Of a stretch of DNA of 64,000 bases, positions 19,496 through 29,594 are shown one piece after another. The translations under genes and the position numbers were made by a program. The stretch lies in assembly GCF_009829325.1 (NCBI RefSeq), contig NZ_VUOS01000013.1, positions 213,759 to 277,758 on the forward strand, written 5' to 3'. The stretch is from Nocardia sp. CY41. Lineage in GTDB: Bacteria > Actinomycetota > Actinomycetes > Mycobacteriales > Mycobacteriaceae. How positions within the stretch are numbered: position 1 is the stretch's first letter; the number at the start of each line of letters is the position of its first letter. The notes below the pieces were generated by a model that was not told where the DNA came from, did not search any database, and was given only the letters and a program-made list of their open reading frames with translations.

Positions 19496-19563
19496 GTCGG
19501 TGAATCGAGCTGCGGCACAACTTGTCCGGACCGGGGTTTGCGCTCGGTGTCCGCGTCTGTCCA

Positions 19564-20640
19564 TCAGCTGATGCGGTCGATGATCTCGAAGTCGACTCCC
19601 TGCACGCGGGCGATGTACCCGCGCTGGATCGCCTGGTTGCCTCGGAAAGCCCTTACGCCGGACGAAGTTTCGAGGAACAGGCCGTGGTCGAGGGCGTCCA
19701 GGATCTCGGGCACCGCGAGTGATCCGACCGTCCGCGCGAGCGAGGCGAGGGTGTGGATGGCTTCGTAAGTGGCGTTGCTGAAGCTGGTCAGCGCGGGGGC
19801 GAACGCGCCGTGGCGCCGGTGGTAGCGGGTGATCCGGTCGCGCCCGTCGGGTGTGCGGTCGTCCAGGAAGAAGCTGGACGCCACGAAGAAGCCGTGGTTG
19901 GCCTCCGGGCCCGCTGCCAGCAGGACGTTCTCGTCGGCCGCCGGGCTGACCCGCGGCTGGGTCGCGGCGCGGCCGGTGGCCGCGTACTGCCGGTTGAAGC
20001 GAGCGACGTCGGCGCCGACCATCAGGATGACCACCCCGTCGGCCAGGCCGAGTGCCGGATGAGTGAGGAAGTCGGAGAAATCCGGGCAGCCCAGCGGAAC
20101 ATACTGTTCCAGCACGATCGCGGCCGGATCGGACAGGCTCGCGCGAATCGCCTCGGCGGACCGGCGCGGCCAGATGTAATCGTTGCCGATGATGGCCCAG
20201 CGCCGCACGCCGTACTCGCGTTCGAGCCAGTGCACGGCGGGCACGGTCTGCCCGGCCGGGTGCTCGCCGAGCATCAGCACGCCGGGTAGCTCGTCGGTCA
20301 GGCCCTCGTGGCTGGTGGCGTACAGGTACGGAACCCGGCCCGCGCCCGCCCGTGCCACGGCCCGCCGGACCGCGGAGGTGTGCCATCCGGTGATCGCGTG
20401 CACCATGCCGGTGGACAGCAGCGCGGAGACCTCGGCGGCGACCTCCGACGGCGCCCGCCCGCCGTCGATATTCGTGGTACGAATTTCCCGCCCCAGAATT
20501 CCCGCTCCACGGTTGATTTCGTCGACCGCGAGCGATATCGCCGCATCGCAGGACGGTGCCACGATACCGCCCGGTCCCTGCCGTGGAACTATGTTGAGAA
20601 CCTCGATTGTGCCGTCGGGGCTCTCGCTCAACGCGGACAT
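19564..20640 (-). CDS. AmiC-like ligand-binding protein without signal peptide
   Basis: A 358-residue type I periplasmic-binding fold resembling AmiC and urea/amide or branched-chain amino acid binding proteins (NIVPRQGPGGIVAPSCDAAISLAVDEIN, then YLYATSHEGLTDELPGVLMLGEHP). No signal peptide or lipobox is present, so like AmiC it probably works in the cytoplasm as a small-molecule sensor. No ABC transporter genes are adjacent. It is divergent from a MarR regulator across 50 bp, suggesting a regulatory pair. The ligand is unknown. Confidence 0.8.
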   Translation of the reverse strand: MSALSESPDGTIEVLNIVPRQGPGGIVAPSCDAAISLAVDEINRGAGILGREIRTTNIDGGRAPSEVAAEVSALLSTGMVHAITGWHTSAVRRAVARAGAGRVPYLYATSHEGLTDELPGVLMLGEHPAGQTVPAVHWLEREYGVRRWAIIGNDYIWPRRSAEAIRASLSDPAAIVLEQYVPLGCPDFSDFLTHPALGLADGVVILMVGADVARFNRQYAATGRAATQPRVSPAADENVLLAAGPEANHGFFVASSFFLDDRTPDGRDRITRYHRRHGAFAPALTSFSNATYEAIHTLASLARTVGSLAVPEILDALDHGLFLETSSGVRAFRGNQAIQRGYIARVQGVDFEIIDRIS

Positions 20641-20690
20641 TGGGTACTCTTCTTCTCGTTCGAGCGAAATTGACGGCAGGCGGGGAAATA

Positions 20691-21122
20691 ATGACGTCCA
20701 TTGTAAGCGGAAATTCGACGCTGCATGGCGCGCTGCGTGCCGCGGAGCGCGGTTGGGTGCGCCACTTGGACGCGGCGCTGTGTGCCAGGCAGCTCTCGCC
20801 GGATCAGTGGTCGATGCTGTCGAATCTGTGCGGCGACGCGGGCATCACGATGACCGAGCTGGCGGCCAGATCGCAGCTGGCGCCCTCCTCGGCCACCAGG
20901 CACGCCGACTATCTCGCCGAGCGCGGCCTGATCTTCCGGCTCGCCGCGCAGGACGATCGCCGTCGCATCCTGATCGGCCTCAGCAGGCTCGGCGCCGACT
21001 TGGTCGCCGAAGTGCGCACGGAGGAGGCGCGCGCCGAACAGGAGTTGCGCGGGCGAATCGGTGCGCGTCGATATACCGAACTCATGCGATTGCTCGATCT
21101 GGTTTCCATCGCCTCGGAGTAA
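20691..21122 (+). CDS. MarR family regulator
   Basis: A 143-residue winged-helix protein with the MarR layout: DQWSMLSNLCGDAGITMTELAARSQLAPSSATRHADYLAERGLI, then the wing AAQDDRRRILIGLS with the conserved D-x-R. The ATG at 20691 follows GGCGGGGAAATA. It is divergent from the AmiC-like protein and probably regulates that gene; the 50-bp gap between them holds only a short TTCG/CGAA dyad as a possible operator. Confidence 0.85.
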   Translation: MTSIVSGNSTLHGALRAAERGWVRHLDAALCARQLSPDQWSMLSNLCGDAGITMTELAARSQLAPSSATRHADYLAERGLIFRLAAQDDRRRILIGLSRLGADLVAEVRTEEARAEQELRGRIGARRYTELMRLLDLVSIASE

Positions 21123-21349
21123 TACGCCGAAGTACTGGACATTCATCCGATGAATGCCGCGAACGCCCGATTCGTGATCTGCCGCCAGACCATTCCGGCC
21201 CTTATGCGTCCGGACGAAACTCGCGGCGCCGAGGGTGCTCGGGTCGGCCGTGATTTCGGCATCGGCCATATCGTTTCCACCGGTATTCGCCACGCCTGAT
21301 GATCGACCGGGGCGCGCCGGTCACCGATACCCTGCCTAGGATCGCAGGC

Positions 21350-22648
21350 ATGCCCGTCTCCACCACCGCCGCCACGGCCGCCGGGTTGTGCGCGTTCATC
21401 GATGCGTCTCCGTCGCCGTTCCACGTCTGTCGCACGGTCGCCGCGGAATTGGCGGAGCGGGGGTTCACCCGGCTCGCCGAGTCGCAGCCCTGGCCCACGG
21501 ACGGCTCGGGCAGGCATTACGTGGTTCGCGGTGGGTCGCTGGTCGCCTGGGCGGCCGGGGACGGCGCGGGCGCGACCCCGTTCCGCGTGGTCGGGGCGCA
21601 CACCGACAGTCCGAATCTGCGCGTCAAGCAGCATCCCGACCTGATCTCGGCGGGCTGGCAGCTGGTCGGGCTGGAGCCGTACGGCGGCGCGTGGCTGAAC
21701 TCGTGGCTGGACCGCGAGCTCGGCGTCTCCGGGCGGCTCAGCGTGCGCGACGGAAACACGGTGCGCGAAAACCTGGTTCGCATCGATGAGCCGATCCTGC
21801 GGGTGCCGCAACTGGCCATCCACCTCTCCGAGGACCGTAAGGGCGTCACGCTGGACCCGCAGCGGCACGTGAACGCGGTGTGGGGCGCGGGATACGAGGC
21901 GGCCGCGTTCATCGATTTCGTGGCCGATCGGGTGGGCGTCGATCCCGGCGACGTGCTCGGCTGGGAGCTGATGACCCACGACCTGACGCCGAGCAGGCTG
22001 ATCGGCCGGGACCAGGATCTGGTCAGTGCGCCGCGCCTGGACAACCAGGGCACCTGCTTCGCGGGTCTGCGGGCGTTCCTCGCCGCGATCGACGAGCCCG
22101 GCGCGGCGATCCCGGTGCTGGCCATGTTCGACCACGAGGAGGTCGGCAGTCAGTCCGACCGCGGCGCACAGTCCGATCTGCTGCCCGCCGTGCTGGAACG
22201 CATCGTGCTCGCGCGCGGCGGCGGCCGCGCCGATTACCTTGCCGCGCTGGCCGGTTCGGTGTGCGCGTCCGGCGACATGGCGCACGCGACGCACCCGAAT
22301 TATCCGGAGCGGCACGAGCCCGCGCACCGGATAGAGGTCAACGGTGGGCCGGTGCTGAAGGTCAACCAGAACCTGCGCTACGCCACCGACGCCACCGGCG
22401 CGGGCGCGTTCGCGCTGGCCTGCGCCCAGGCCGGGGTCCCGTTGCAGCGCTACGTGCATCGGGCCGACCTGCCGTGTGGCTCCACGATCGGGCCGATGAC
22501 CGCGGCGCGCACCGGCATGCCGACCGTCGACGTGGGCGCGCCGCAGCTGGCGATGCATGCGGCGCGCGAGCTGATGGGCGCGTTCGACGTCCCGGCCTAT
22601 GCCGCGGCGCTGGCCGCCTTTCTCACGCCCGAGACCACCGGGCGGTAG
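21350..22648 (+). CDS. pepC: M18 family aminopeptidase
   Basis: A 432-residue aspartyl-aminopeptidase-like zinc enzyme. Metal ligands lie in [34 protein letters not shown] and [20 protein letters not shown]. It removes N-terminal acidic or other residues from peptides and assembles as a large tetrahedral complex in known members. The ATG at 21350 lies 7 nt after TAGGAT (21337-21342), favouring it over an in-frame ATG at 21299. Its last 52 bp overlap the convergent mannosyltransferase gene. Confidence 0.93.
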   Translation: MPVSTTAATAAGLCAFIDASPSPFHVCRTVAAELAERGFTRLAESQPWPTDGSGRHYVVRGGSLVAWAAGDGAGATPFRVVGAHTDSPNLRVKQHPDLISAGWQLVGLEPYGGAWLNSWLDRELGVSGRLSVRDGNTVRENLVRIDEPILRVPQLAIHLSEDRKGVTLDPQRHVNAVWGAGYEAAAFIDFVADRVGVDPGDVLGWELMTHDLTPSRLIGRDQDLVSAPRLDNQGTCFAGLRAFLAAIDEPGAAIPVLAMFDHEEVGSQSDRGAQSDLLPAVLERIVLARGGGRADYLAALAGSVCASGDMAHATHPNYPERHEPAHRIEVNGGPVLKVNQNLRYATDATGAGAFALACAQAGVPLQRYVHRADLPCGSTIGPMTAARTGMPTVDVGAPQLAMHAARELMGAFDVPAYAAALAAFLTPETTGR

Positions 22649-23910
22649 GTGAACACCGCGACGACGAACACGGCGAAAGTCGCCAGCACGTACGTGCTTC
22701 CGATGATCTGCTGCCACCAGGCCCACTCCAGCTCGCGGTCGCGCGAGTGCGGCAGCAGCCAGTGCGGGCCGATCAGGAACACCACGGCGGCCGCCGTGAC
22801 CAGGCCGATCGCTCGCGGACCGCGCCTGCCGCGCACCATGAGATCGGCGGTGACCACCAGTGTGGGCGCGATCCACACCCAGTGATGCGACCAGGAGACC
22901 GGCGATACCAGCAGCACCGCCGCGGCGTTCACCAGCAGCGCCGCCACGGTCGCGCCGGCCTCGATCAACCTGCGCATCCACACCGCGGCGAGCGCGACGG
23001 CCAGTACCGACAGTGTGATCCACACCAGCGTGGCGGCCGTGTCGTCGATGCCGAGGCGGAACGCCATGCCCTTGATGGACTGATTGCCCGCGAAGTACGG
23101 CGGCCCGATGCGGCCGGTGTCGGCGAGAGTGTGGAACCAGTAGTCCACGGAATCGCCGGGGAACAAGAGGAATCCGAGACCGACCGCCGCGATCGCCGAT
23201 ATCACCAGCGTGCCCGCGGCCTTCCAGTCCTTGCGCAGCACGAAGTACAGCAGGTAGCCGGCCGGGATCAGCTTCACCGACACCGCGATGCCGATCAGCA
23301 TGCCGCGCGGCCAGAACGGCTTGCGCACCAAGCAGTCCAGTGTGATCGCGGCCATCAGCACCAGGTTGATCTGACCGAAGCCGAAGGTCTGGCGGATCGG
23401 TTCGAAGAACTGCGCCACCGCTACCGCGCCGATGACCAGGGTGAGGACGGCCGGCCGGGACAACTCCGGACGCAGGCGCGCCAGCACCAGCCACAGCGAG
23501 ATACCCAGGCTCACCACGGAGGTGACCACCACCAGCACCTCGGCCGCGACCAGCGGCATCAGGGCCAGCGGCGCGAAGAACAACGCGGCCAAGGGCGGAT
23601 AGGTGAACGGCAGCCCGATCCCCTCCACCGGCGGCATCGGGCCGTACAGGTCGCCGCCGTCCAACCAGACCCGGGCTCCGTTGCGATAGACCTGCAGGTC
23701 GATGTAGCCGTGCCACCAGTGCGCCAGCAGTGACACCAGCGCCGACACCGCGAACAATGCGACAGCGGCAATCAGCCAGCGCACTTGCGGTGACCGGAGG
23801 TTCGGCGCCGCGTCGCCGGGCGCGGTTCCCGGTCCCCCGCTCCGGGCCGGCGCGTCGTCCGAGGTGACCGATCTCTCACCCGGATTCGCGACCCCCGATC
23901 CATCGTTCAC
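22597..23910 (-). CDS. GT87 family polyprenyl-phosphate mannosyltransferase
   Basis: A 437-residue integral membrane protein with about ten hydrophobic segments and a disordered N-terminus. It resembles the DUF2029/GT87 alpha-1,2-mannosyltransferases (PimE, MptC) that use polyprenyl-phosphate-mannose on the outer face of the membrane to build PIMs and lipomannan. The early extracytoplasmic aspartate in [22 protein letters not shown] and the SWSHHW segment fit the family. GTG at 23910 follows TACTCT (minus strand, 23922-23917) by 6 nt. Its 3' end overlaps pepC convergently. The exact acceptor cannot be read from sequence. Confidence 0.85.
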   Translation of the reverse strand: MNDGSGVANPGERSVTSDDAPARSGGPGTAPGDAAPNLRSPQVRWLIAAVALFAVSALVSLLAHWWHGYIDLQVYRNGARVWLDGGDLYGPMPPVEGIGLPFTYPPLAALFFAPLALMPLVAAEVLVVVTSVVSLGISLWLVLARLRPELSRPAVLTLVIGAVAVAQFFEPIRQTFGFGQINLVLMAAITLDCLVRKPFWPRGMLIGIAVSVKLIPAGYLLYFVLRKDWKAAGTLVISAIAAVGLGFLLFPGDSVDYWFHTLADTGRIGPPYFAGNQSIKGMAFRLGIDDTAATLVWITLSVLAVALAAVWMRRLIEAGATVAALLVNAAAVLLVSPVSWSHHWVWIAPTLVVTADLMVRGRRGPRAIGLVTAAAVVFLIGPHWLLPHSRDRELEWAWWQQIIGSTYVLATFAVFVVAVFTYRPVVSGVRKAASAAA

Positions 23911-24038
23911 GGGCTCAGAGTAGCCGGTGCGGATGGCCCGTACCCACTGCCTCTAGACTTACACCCAGGCATCTCGCCGCCGCCCAGTGACAACGCTCGT
24001 CGCTTCAGCATGCCCGGCCGAAAGGACCCTGGTACTCC

Positions 24039-26333
24039 GTGACTCCGCAGGTCGACACCGTCAGCGCAGCCGCAGCAAACCCCGACGTGGCGCAACCCTA
24101 CAAAGAACTCGGCCTCAAAGACGACGAGTACGCCCGCATCAAGGAGATCCTCGGTCGCAGGCCGACCGACGCCGAACTGGCGATGTACTCCGTGATGTGG
24201 AGCGAACACTGCTCCTACAAGTCCTCGAAGGTGCACCTGCGCTACTTCGGCCAGACCACCACCGACGAGATGCGCGCGTCCATGCTCGCGGGCATCGGTG
24301 AGAACGCGGGCGTCGTCGACGTGGGCGACGGCTGGGCGGTCACCTTCAAGGTGGAGAGCCACAACCATCCCTCCTATGTCGAGCCGTACCAGGGCGCGGC
24401 CACCGGCGTCGGCGGCATCGTGCGCGACATCATGGCGATGGGCGCGCGCCCGATCGCGGTGATGGACCAGCTGCGCTTCGGCGCGGCCGACGCGGCCGAC
24501 ACCCGCCGCGTGGTGGACGGCGTGGTGCGCGGCGTCGGCGGCTACGGCAACTCGCTCGGCCTGCCGAATGTCGGCGGCGAGACCGTGTTCGACGCCTCCT
24601 ACCAGGGCAACCCGCTGGTGAACGCGCTGTGCGCGGGCGTGATGCGGGTCGAGGACCTGCATCTGGCCTTCGCTTCCGGCACCGGCAACAAGATCGTGTT
24701 GTTCGGCGCGCGCACCGGCCTGGACGGCATCGGCGGCGTCTCGGTGCTTGCCTCGGACACCTTCTCCGGTGACGAGTCCGGTTCCGGCCGCAAGAAGCTG
24801 CCCTCGGTGCAGGTCGGCGACCCGTTCACCGAGAAGGTGCTCATCGAGTGCTGTCTCGAGCTGTACGCGGCGAAACTGGTGGTGGGGATCCAGGACCTCG
24901 GCGGCGCCGGATTGTCCTGTGCCACTTCCGAGCTCGCGGCGGCCGGGGACGGCGGTATGCACATCGAGCTGGACAAGGTGCCGCTGCGCGCGGCAGGCAT
25001 GACGCCCGCCGAAGTGCTCTCCAGCGAATCGCAGGAGCGCATGTGCGCGGTCGTCACGCCCGAGAACGTGGACGCGTTCATGGCCGTGTGCCGCAAGTGG
25101 GACGTGCTGGCCACGGTGATCGGCGAGGTCACCGACGGTGACCGGCTGGTGGTCACCTGGCACGGCGAGACCGTGGTCGACGTGCCGCCGCGCACCGTCG
25201 CGCACGAGGGACCGGTCTACGAGCGCCCGGTCGCGCGCCCCGACGAGCAGGACGCGCTGATCGCCGACTCCCCGGACCGGCTGCCTCGACCGCGGAACGC
25301 CGACGAACTGCGCGCCACGCTGCTGCGGATGATCTCCAGCCCGCAGCTGTGCAGCCGCAAGTGGATCACCGAGCAGTACGACCGCTACGTGCGCGGCAAC
25401 ACCGTGCTGGCCGACCAGGCCGACGCGGGCGTCATCCGGATCGACGAGCAGACCGGCCGCGGCATCGCGCTGGCCACCGACGCGTCCGGCCGCTACACCA
25501 AGCTGGACCCCTACGCCGGTGCGCAGCTGGCGCTGGCCGAGGCCTACCGCAACGTGGCCACCACCGGCGCGACGCCGAAGGCGGTCACCAACTGCCTGAA
25601 CTTCGGTTCGCCGGAGGATCCCGGGGTGATGTGGCAGTTCCAGCAGGCGGTACGCGGACTGGCGGACGGCTGCGTGGCGCTGGGCATCCCGGTCACCGGC
25701 GGCAATGTCAGCTTCTACAACCAGACCGGTCAGACCGCGATCCTGCCGACCCCGGTGGTCGGCGTACTTGGCGTGATCGACGACGTGCACCGCCGCATTC
25801 CGACGGGGGTCGGCCTGGAACCGGGTGAGACGCTGATTCTGCTCGGCGAGACTCGCGACGAGTTCGGCGGGTCCATCTGGTCCCAGGTGGCGCACGACCA
25901 CCTCGGCGGCGTCCCCCCGAAGGTCGACTTCGCCCGCGAGCAGTTGCTCGCCGAGGTGCTCACCGCCGGTTCGCGCGACGGCATGATCAGCGCCGCGCAC
26001 GACCTCTCGGAGGGCGGTCTCGCCCAGGCCGTCGTCGAAGCCGCGCTCGCCGGGGAGACCGGCTGCCGCATCCTGCTGCCCGAGGGTGCGGACCCGTTCG
26101 TCACCCTGTTCTCCGAGTCGGCGGGCCGCGTGCTGGTCGCCGTTCCTCGCTCGGAGGAGACCAGGTTCACCCGCATGTGCACCGCCCGCGAACTGCCGTG
26201 GGTGCGCATCGGCGTGGTCGACCAGGGGTCGGATTCGGTCGAGGTGCAGGGCCAGTTCTCGATCACCATGGACGAATTGCGGGCCGCGCACGAAGGCACG
26301 CTGCCGAAACTGTTCGGCGCGGGCGCCGTCTGA
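24039..26333 (+). CDS. purL: FGAM synthase subunit PurL
   Basis: A 764-residue short-form FGAM synthase. It uses ATP and PurQ-derived ammonia to turn FGAR into FGAM. Motifs include [39 protein letters not shown] and [10 protein letters not shown]. The length matches the PurS-dependent type, consistent with purSQ at 18562. The start is GTG at 24039. The gene is monocistronic and ends in a strong stem-loop. Confidence 0.97.
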   Translation: MTPQVDTVSAAAANPDVAQPYKELGLKDDEYARIKEILGRRPTDAELAMYSVMWSEHCSYKSSKVHLRYFGQTTTDEMRASMLAGIGENAGVVDVGDGWAVTFKVESHNHPSYVEPYQGAATGVGGIVRDIMAMGARPIAVMDQLRFGAADAADTRRVVDGVVRGVGGYGNSLGLPNVGGETVFDASYQGNPLVNALCAGVMRVEDLHLAFASGTGNKIVLFGARTGLDGIGGVSVLASDTFSGDESGSGRKKLPSVQVGDPFTEKVLIECCLELYAAKLVVGIQDLGGAGLSCATSELAAAGDGGMHIELDKVPLRAAGMTPAEVLSSESQERMCAVVTPENVDAFMAVCRKWDVLATVIGEVTDGDRLVVTWHGETVVDVPPRTVAHEGPVYERPVARPDEQDALIADSPDRLPRPRNADELRATLLRMISSPQLCSRKWITEQYDRYVRGNTVLADQADAGVIRIDEQTGRGIALATDASGRYTKLDPYAGAQLALAEAYRNVATTGATPKAVTNCLNFGSPEDPGVMWQFQQAVRGLADGCVALGIPVTGGNVSFYNQTGQTAILPTPVVGVLGVIDDVHRRIPTGVGLEPGETLILLGETRDEFGGSIWSQVAHDHLGGVPPKVDFAREQLLAEVLTAGSRDGMISAAHDLSEGGLAQAVVEAALAGETGCRILLPEGADPFVTLFSESAGRVLVAVPRSEETRFTRMCTARELPWVRIGVVDQGSDSVEVQGQFSITMDELRAAHEGTLPKLFGAGAV

Positions 26334-26343
26334 CGAAACCGCC

Positions 26344-26388
26344 CACCTGGGCGGGCCTGGACCCCTCGTTGCCGGGCCCGCCCAGGTG
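26344..26388. terminator. Bidirectional terminator between purL and a convergent gene
   Basis: CACCTGGGCGGGCC (26344-26357) and GGCCCGCCCAGGTG (26375-26388) are perfect 14-bp complements around a 17-nt loop. The stem lies between the purL stop and the stop of the convergent YiaA-like gene, so it can serve both strands. No T-run is present. Confidence 0.65.
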
Positions 26389-26395
26389 CGCGGGT

Positions 26396-26686
26396 TCAGG
26401 CGACGGAATTGAACGGATCGTGCTCGGAGAGCAGCTTCTCCATCCGCGCCTGATCGATGCGACCGTGGATGGTCGCCGCCTCCTGCTGGTCGCGGATCAC
26501 CTTCGCGAGCGTGAAGGTGCTCGTGACCAGGAAGAGCATGGACATCGCGAGGAACCCGCGCTGCCAGACGTCCAACGGCAGTGCGTAGATCCCGATCCCG
26601 ATTCCGACGAAGCTGATGCCGAACGCGATCGCGGCCTGGGCGACGTAAGCGGCGGTGGCCTTCTGCCGCGCGGTCGTTGTGCTCAT
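26396..26686 (-). CDS. YiaA/YiaB family inner membrane protein
   Basis: A 96-residue protein with two hydrophobic segments (VAQAAIAFGISFVGIGIGIY and GFLAMSMLFLVTSTFTLA) and a charged C-terminal tail. It resembles the YiaAB two-helix family of unknown function. The ATG at 26686 begins just before the first helix; an upstream in-frame ATG at 26731 would add 15 residues and cannot be excluded. Confidence 0.8.
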   Translation of the reverse strand: MSTTTARQKATAAYVAQAAIAFGISFVGIGIGIYALPLDVWQRGFLAMSMLFLVTSTFTLAKVIRDQQEAATIHGRIDQARMEKLLSEHDPFNSVA

Positions 26687-26848
26687 GGACAGAAAGTTTC
26701 CGGTCGGCGCGGCGTAGGCACCTGTGTACAACTACTCGAGCGGCATGGGTAGTTGCCTGGACCGCGGCCGGTGTGATCTGCGTCCGGTGCGACCGCGTCG
26801 CGGCGGGCGACGCGCCGGACGGTCGGTGGCGACCGCCATACTGATCGA

Positions 26849-28582
26849 ATGCTGGAGACCGCCGGGACCATGCGGAAACTGCGCACGCGCGCGGTCGCGA
26901 TGACCCGGCGCGCCGAGGACGTCATCGATCTGAACTACGTCGGCTTGGTGGTGGCGACGGTGTTCTTCGCGTTGTCGGTGACACCGTCGCTGCTGCCGCG
27001 CGACTGGTTGTTCCAGGGGTTGATCAGCGGGATCAACGCCGCCATCGGGTACGGCGCGGGGTGTTTGCTGGAATGGCTGTTCCGGCTGTGGGTGCGGCCG
27101 CGGTTGAAGATTCCGCCGCCGCCGACGTGGGCGCGTTACGCGGTCAAGTCCGCGGTGCTGCTCACCGCGGCGCTGAGCGCCGCGCTGATGCTGGTGCAGT
27201 CGGCGCGGTGGCAGCGCGAGATCACGGCGTTGATGGACATGGAAGGCACCACCACGCCCGCCTACCTGCGCACCGGTCTGCTCAGCCTGGCCGTCGGCGC
27301 GGCGGCGGTCGCGGTCTACCGCACGCTGCGAGAGATCATCCTTTTCCTGGCTCGCGTGCTCAACCGGTGGGTGCGAGTGCCGCGGGAGCTCGCGCCGGCC
27401 GCCGGATTCCTGGTGCTGGTGGTGCTGGCGGTGACGATCTTCAACGGTGTCGCCACCCAGGCGTTCTTCGCGGTGGCCAACTCGGCCTTCAGCGTGCGCA
27501 ACGACCACACCTCGGTGAACGCGGTGCAGCCGCAGCAACCGGAACGCTCCGGCAGCCCGGCCTCGCTGGCGAAATGGGAGACCTTGGGATTCGAGGGGCG
27601 CTGGTTCGTCTCACACGGCCCCACGGCGAACCGCATCACCTCGGTCACAGGCCGTCCGGCCAAGGAACCCATCCGCGCCTACGTCGGCCTGGAATCGGTC
27701 GAAGGCGACCAGCAACCGGCCGAGCTGGCGGTGGCGGAGCTGGAGCGGACCGGAGCGTTCGATCGGAAGGCGCTCGTGGTGGTCACCACCACCGGCACCG
27801 GATGGGTGAACTCGCTGGCGGCGGGGGCGATCGAGTACATGTACGACGGCGACACGGCGATCGTCGCCACGCAGTACTCGTACCTGCCGAGCGTGCTGTC
27901 GTTTTTGGCCGACCGCAACAAGGCCGCCGCGGCGGGCCGGGACGTGTTCGACGCGGTGTACCAGCACTGGACCGCGCGGCCGCCGGAGGTGCGGCCCAAA
28001 CTGCTGGTGTACGGGGAGAGCCTGGGCTCGCAGGGGTCCGAGGCGGCGTTCGAGGGCCTCGCCGACCTGCGGGCAAAGGTCGACGGCGCGCTGTGGGTCG
28101 GCCCGCCGAACTCCAACCGGCTTTGGCAGCAGTTCGTCGCCCGCCGTGATCCGGGGTCCAGGGAGGTCGAGCCGCTGTACGCGGACGGGCTGGTGGTGCG
28201 GTTCGCCACCGACAGCGCCGACTTGGCGCGGCCTTCGTCGGAGTGGCGGCCTCCGCGTATCGCGTATCTGCAGCACGCGTCCGACCCGATCGTCTGGTGG
28301 TCGACGGATCTGATCTTCTCGCGACCCGATTGGCTGTCGGAGCCCCGCGGCTCGGACGTCTCCTCGCAGATGCGCTGGTGGCCGTTCGTCACGTTCTGGC
28401 AGGTGGCCGCGGATCTCACCAACGCGCAAGGCGTCACCGACGGGCACGGACACCGGTACGGCAGCCTGGTGCTGGACGGCTGGGCGGCCATCGCCGCGCC
28501 GCCGGACTGGACCGCCGAGCGCGCCGAACGGATCCGGGCAGTGGTCGAGGCCGCGGAGGACTCCGAGCGAGAGACCAAGTGA
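26849..28582 (+). CDS. Membrane alpha/beta-hydrolase (Abhydrolase_9 type)
   Basis: A 577-residue protein with about four or five N-terminal membrane helices (to about residue 215) followed by an extracytoplasmic alpha/beta-hydrolase-like domain. Family marks are SLLPRDWLFQGLISG near the start, the nucleophile elbow VYGESLGSQGSE, and DGHGHRYG near the end as candidate His region. The family is actinobacterial with unknown substrate. The ATG at 26849 follows CATACT (26837-26842) by 6 nt. The next gene overlaps by 4 bp (GTGA). Confidence 0.82.
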   Translation: MLETAGTMRKLRTRAVAMTRRAEDVIDLNYVGLVVATVFFALSVTPSLLPRDWLFQGLISGINAAIGYGAGCLLEWLFRLWVRPRLKIPPPPTWARYAVKSAVLLTAALSAALMLVQSARWQREITALMDMEGTTTPAYLRTGLLSLAVGAAAVAVYRTLREIILFLARVLNRWVRVPRELAPAAGFLVLVVLAVTIFNGVATQAFFAVANSAFSVRNDHTSVNAVQPQQPERSGSPASLAKWETLGFEGRWFVSHGPTANRITSVTGRPAKEPIRAYVGLESVEGDQQPAELAVAELERTGAFDRKALVVVTTTGTGWVNSLAAGAIEYMYDGDTAIVATQYSYLPSVLSFLADRNKAAAAGRDVFDAVYQHWTARPPEVRPKLLVYGESLGSQGSEAAFEGLADLRAKVDGALWVGPPNSNRLWQQFVARRDPGSREVEPLYADGLVVRFATDSADLARPSSEWRPPRIAYLQHASDPIVWWSTDLIFSRPDWLSEPRGSDVSSQMRWWPFVTFWQVAADLTNAQGVTDGHGHRYGSLVLDGWAAIAAPPDWTAERAERIRAVVEAAEDSERETK

Positions 28583-29256
28583 GATCTGGCACGGCCGCGA
28601 GATCGATTGTGGCGGTGGCTGCTCCGCTCGCCTGGAGCAATGCGGTCCTGCCTCGCCTCGGTCTCGGCATCCGTGGGCGCACGGCTGCCAATGCCGGTTT
28701 CGCCACCCTCTACGCGATCGCAGTGCGTGCCGACCCGGGGCGGTGGTCGGTGCGCGGCGTTCGCTCCGGGCTGCTCGCCGCCTCGGCGGTGACAGCCGGT
28801 TACGCATCGGCCCTTGCCGTTCCGTCGCTGCGATGGCAATCGGCCGAACTCGCCGGCCGCGGACCCGACGTGCCGACCGCGGAGTGGGTGGCGGTGCACA
28901 TTCCCCTCGGGACCGTCTACAGCGAGGAACTCGTTTTCCGCGGCACGCTGGATCCACTGCTCGACAACGTCTTAGGTCCGCGAGCAGGCGCGTTGCTCGG
29001 CGCGGCGATCTTCGGGCTGTGGCACATCGCACCCGCGCGGGCCGTAGGTGACAGCGTGCCCGCCACCGTGGCCGTGACGGCGGCGGGCGGTCTCGTGTTC
29101 GGTTGGCTGCGCCGCCGCACCGCGGGCGTCGTCGCTCCGGCACTGCTGCACCTGGCCATGAACGCGGGTGGTGCGATCGCTCCTCGCCTGGCCCGCCGCC
29201 GCCAGATCCAGGATCGCCGATCCCGGCCGGTCCGGCCGGCGCCTGCGAGCTTGTGA
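28579..29256 (+). CDS. CPBP family intramembrane protease
   Basis: A 225-residue membrane protein with the CPBP/Abi glutamate-protease motifs: EELVFRG, FGLWHIAPA and HLAMNAGG, embedded in several hydrophobic helices. Eukaryotic relatives (Rce1) cleave CaaX proteins; bacterial roles include bacteriocin immunity and anti-sigma processing, so its job here is open. The GTG at 28579 overlaps the upstream hydrolase stop, indicating translational coupling and shared function. Confidence 0.85.
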   Translation: MRSGTAARSIVAVAAPLAWSNAVLPRLGLGIRGRTAANAGFATLYAIAVRADPGRWSVRGVRSGLLAASAVTAGYASALAVPSLRWQSAELAGRGPDVPTAEWVAVHIPLGTVYSEELVFRGTLDPLLDNVLGPRAGALLGAAIFGLWHIAPARAVGDSVPATVAVTAAGGLVFGWLRRRTAGVVAPALLHLAMNAGGAIAPRLARRRQIQDRRSRPVRPAPASL

Positions 29257-29594
29257 ACAGCTACGGAACTCCATTGTTCGGCGCTCCTTGCGAGCGGTGC
29301 GTGGTTTCCGACCCGCGTTCGCCGCAGCCTCCTCTCCGCTGCGGAGCCGCTGCCGTCGAACGAGTGCGGTGATTCGGCGGCCGTGACGATCGTCGGAGTC
29401 CGCCGCCGCCCCTGGGGCCTGCGGATGCCGCGGCCTGCCGAACGCCTCGCAGGCATGGTTCGTAAGTGACTCGGCCCGTCCGCCGTCCGCGATCGAATGG
29501 CGCCGCACTCGAGGGTTGCGCACATCGTTCCAATATGGGTACGGTGTTCGCATAGCGCGAACAGTGTGCGCAAGGGAGAGATCGGAGTGAAGCT
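29257..29594. other. Intergenic region upstream of the serine hydrolase
   Basis: This 338-bp stretch has no convincing gene. Its only clear structure is the palindrome at 29545-29563, annotated separately. The first 280 bases show nothing I can name. Confidence 0.5.
29545..29563. promoter_or_regulatory. Palindromic operator before the serine hydrolase gene
   Basis: TGTTCGC (29545-29551) and GCGAACA (29557-29563) are perfect 7-bp arms with a 5-bp spacer, 32 bp upstream of the start codon. Size and position fit a repressor operator of TetR or similar type. The cognate regulator is not adjacent. Confidence 0.5.
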
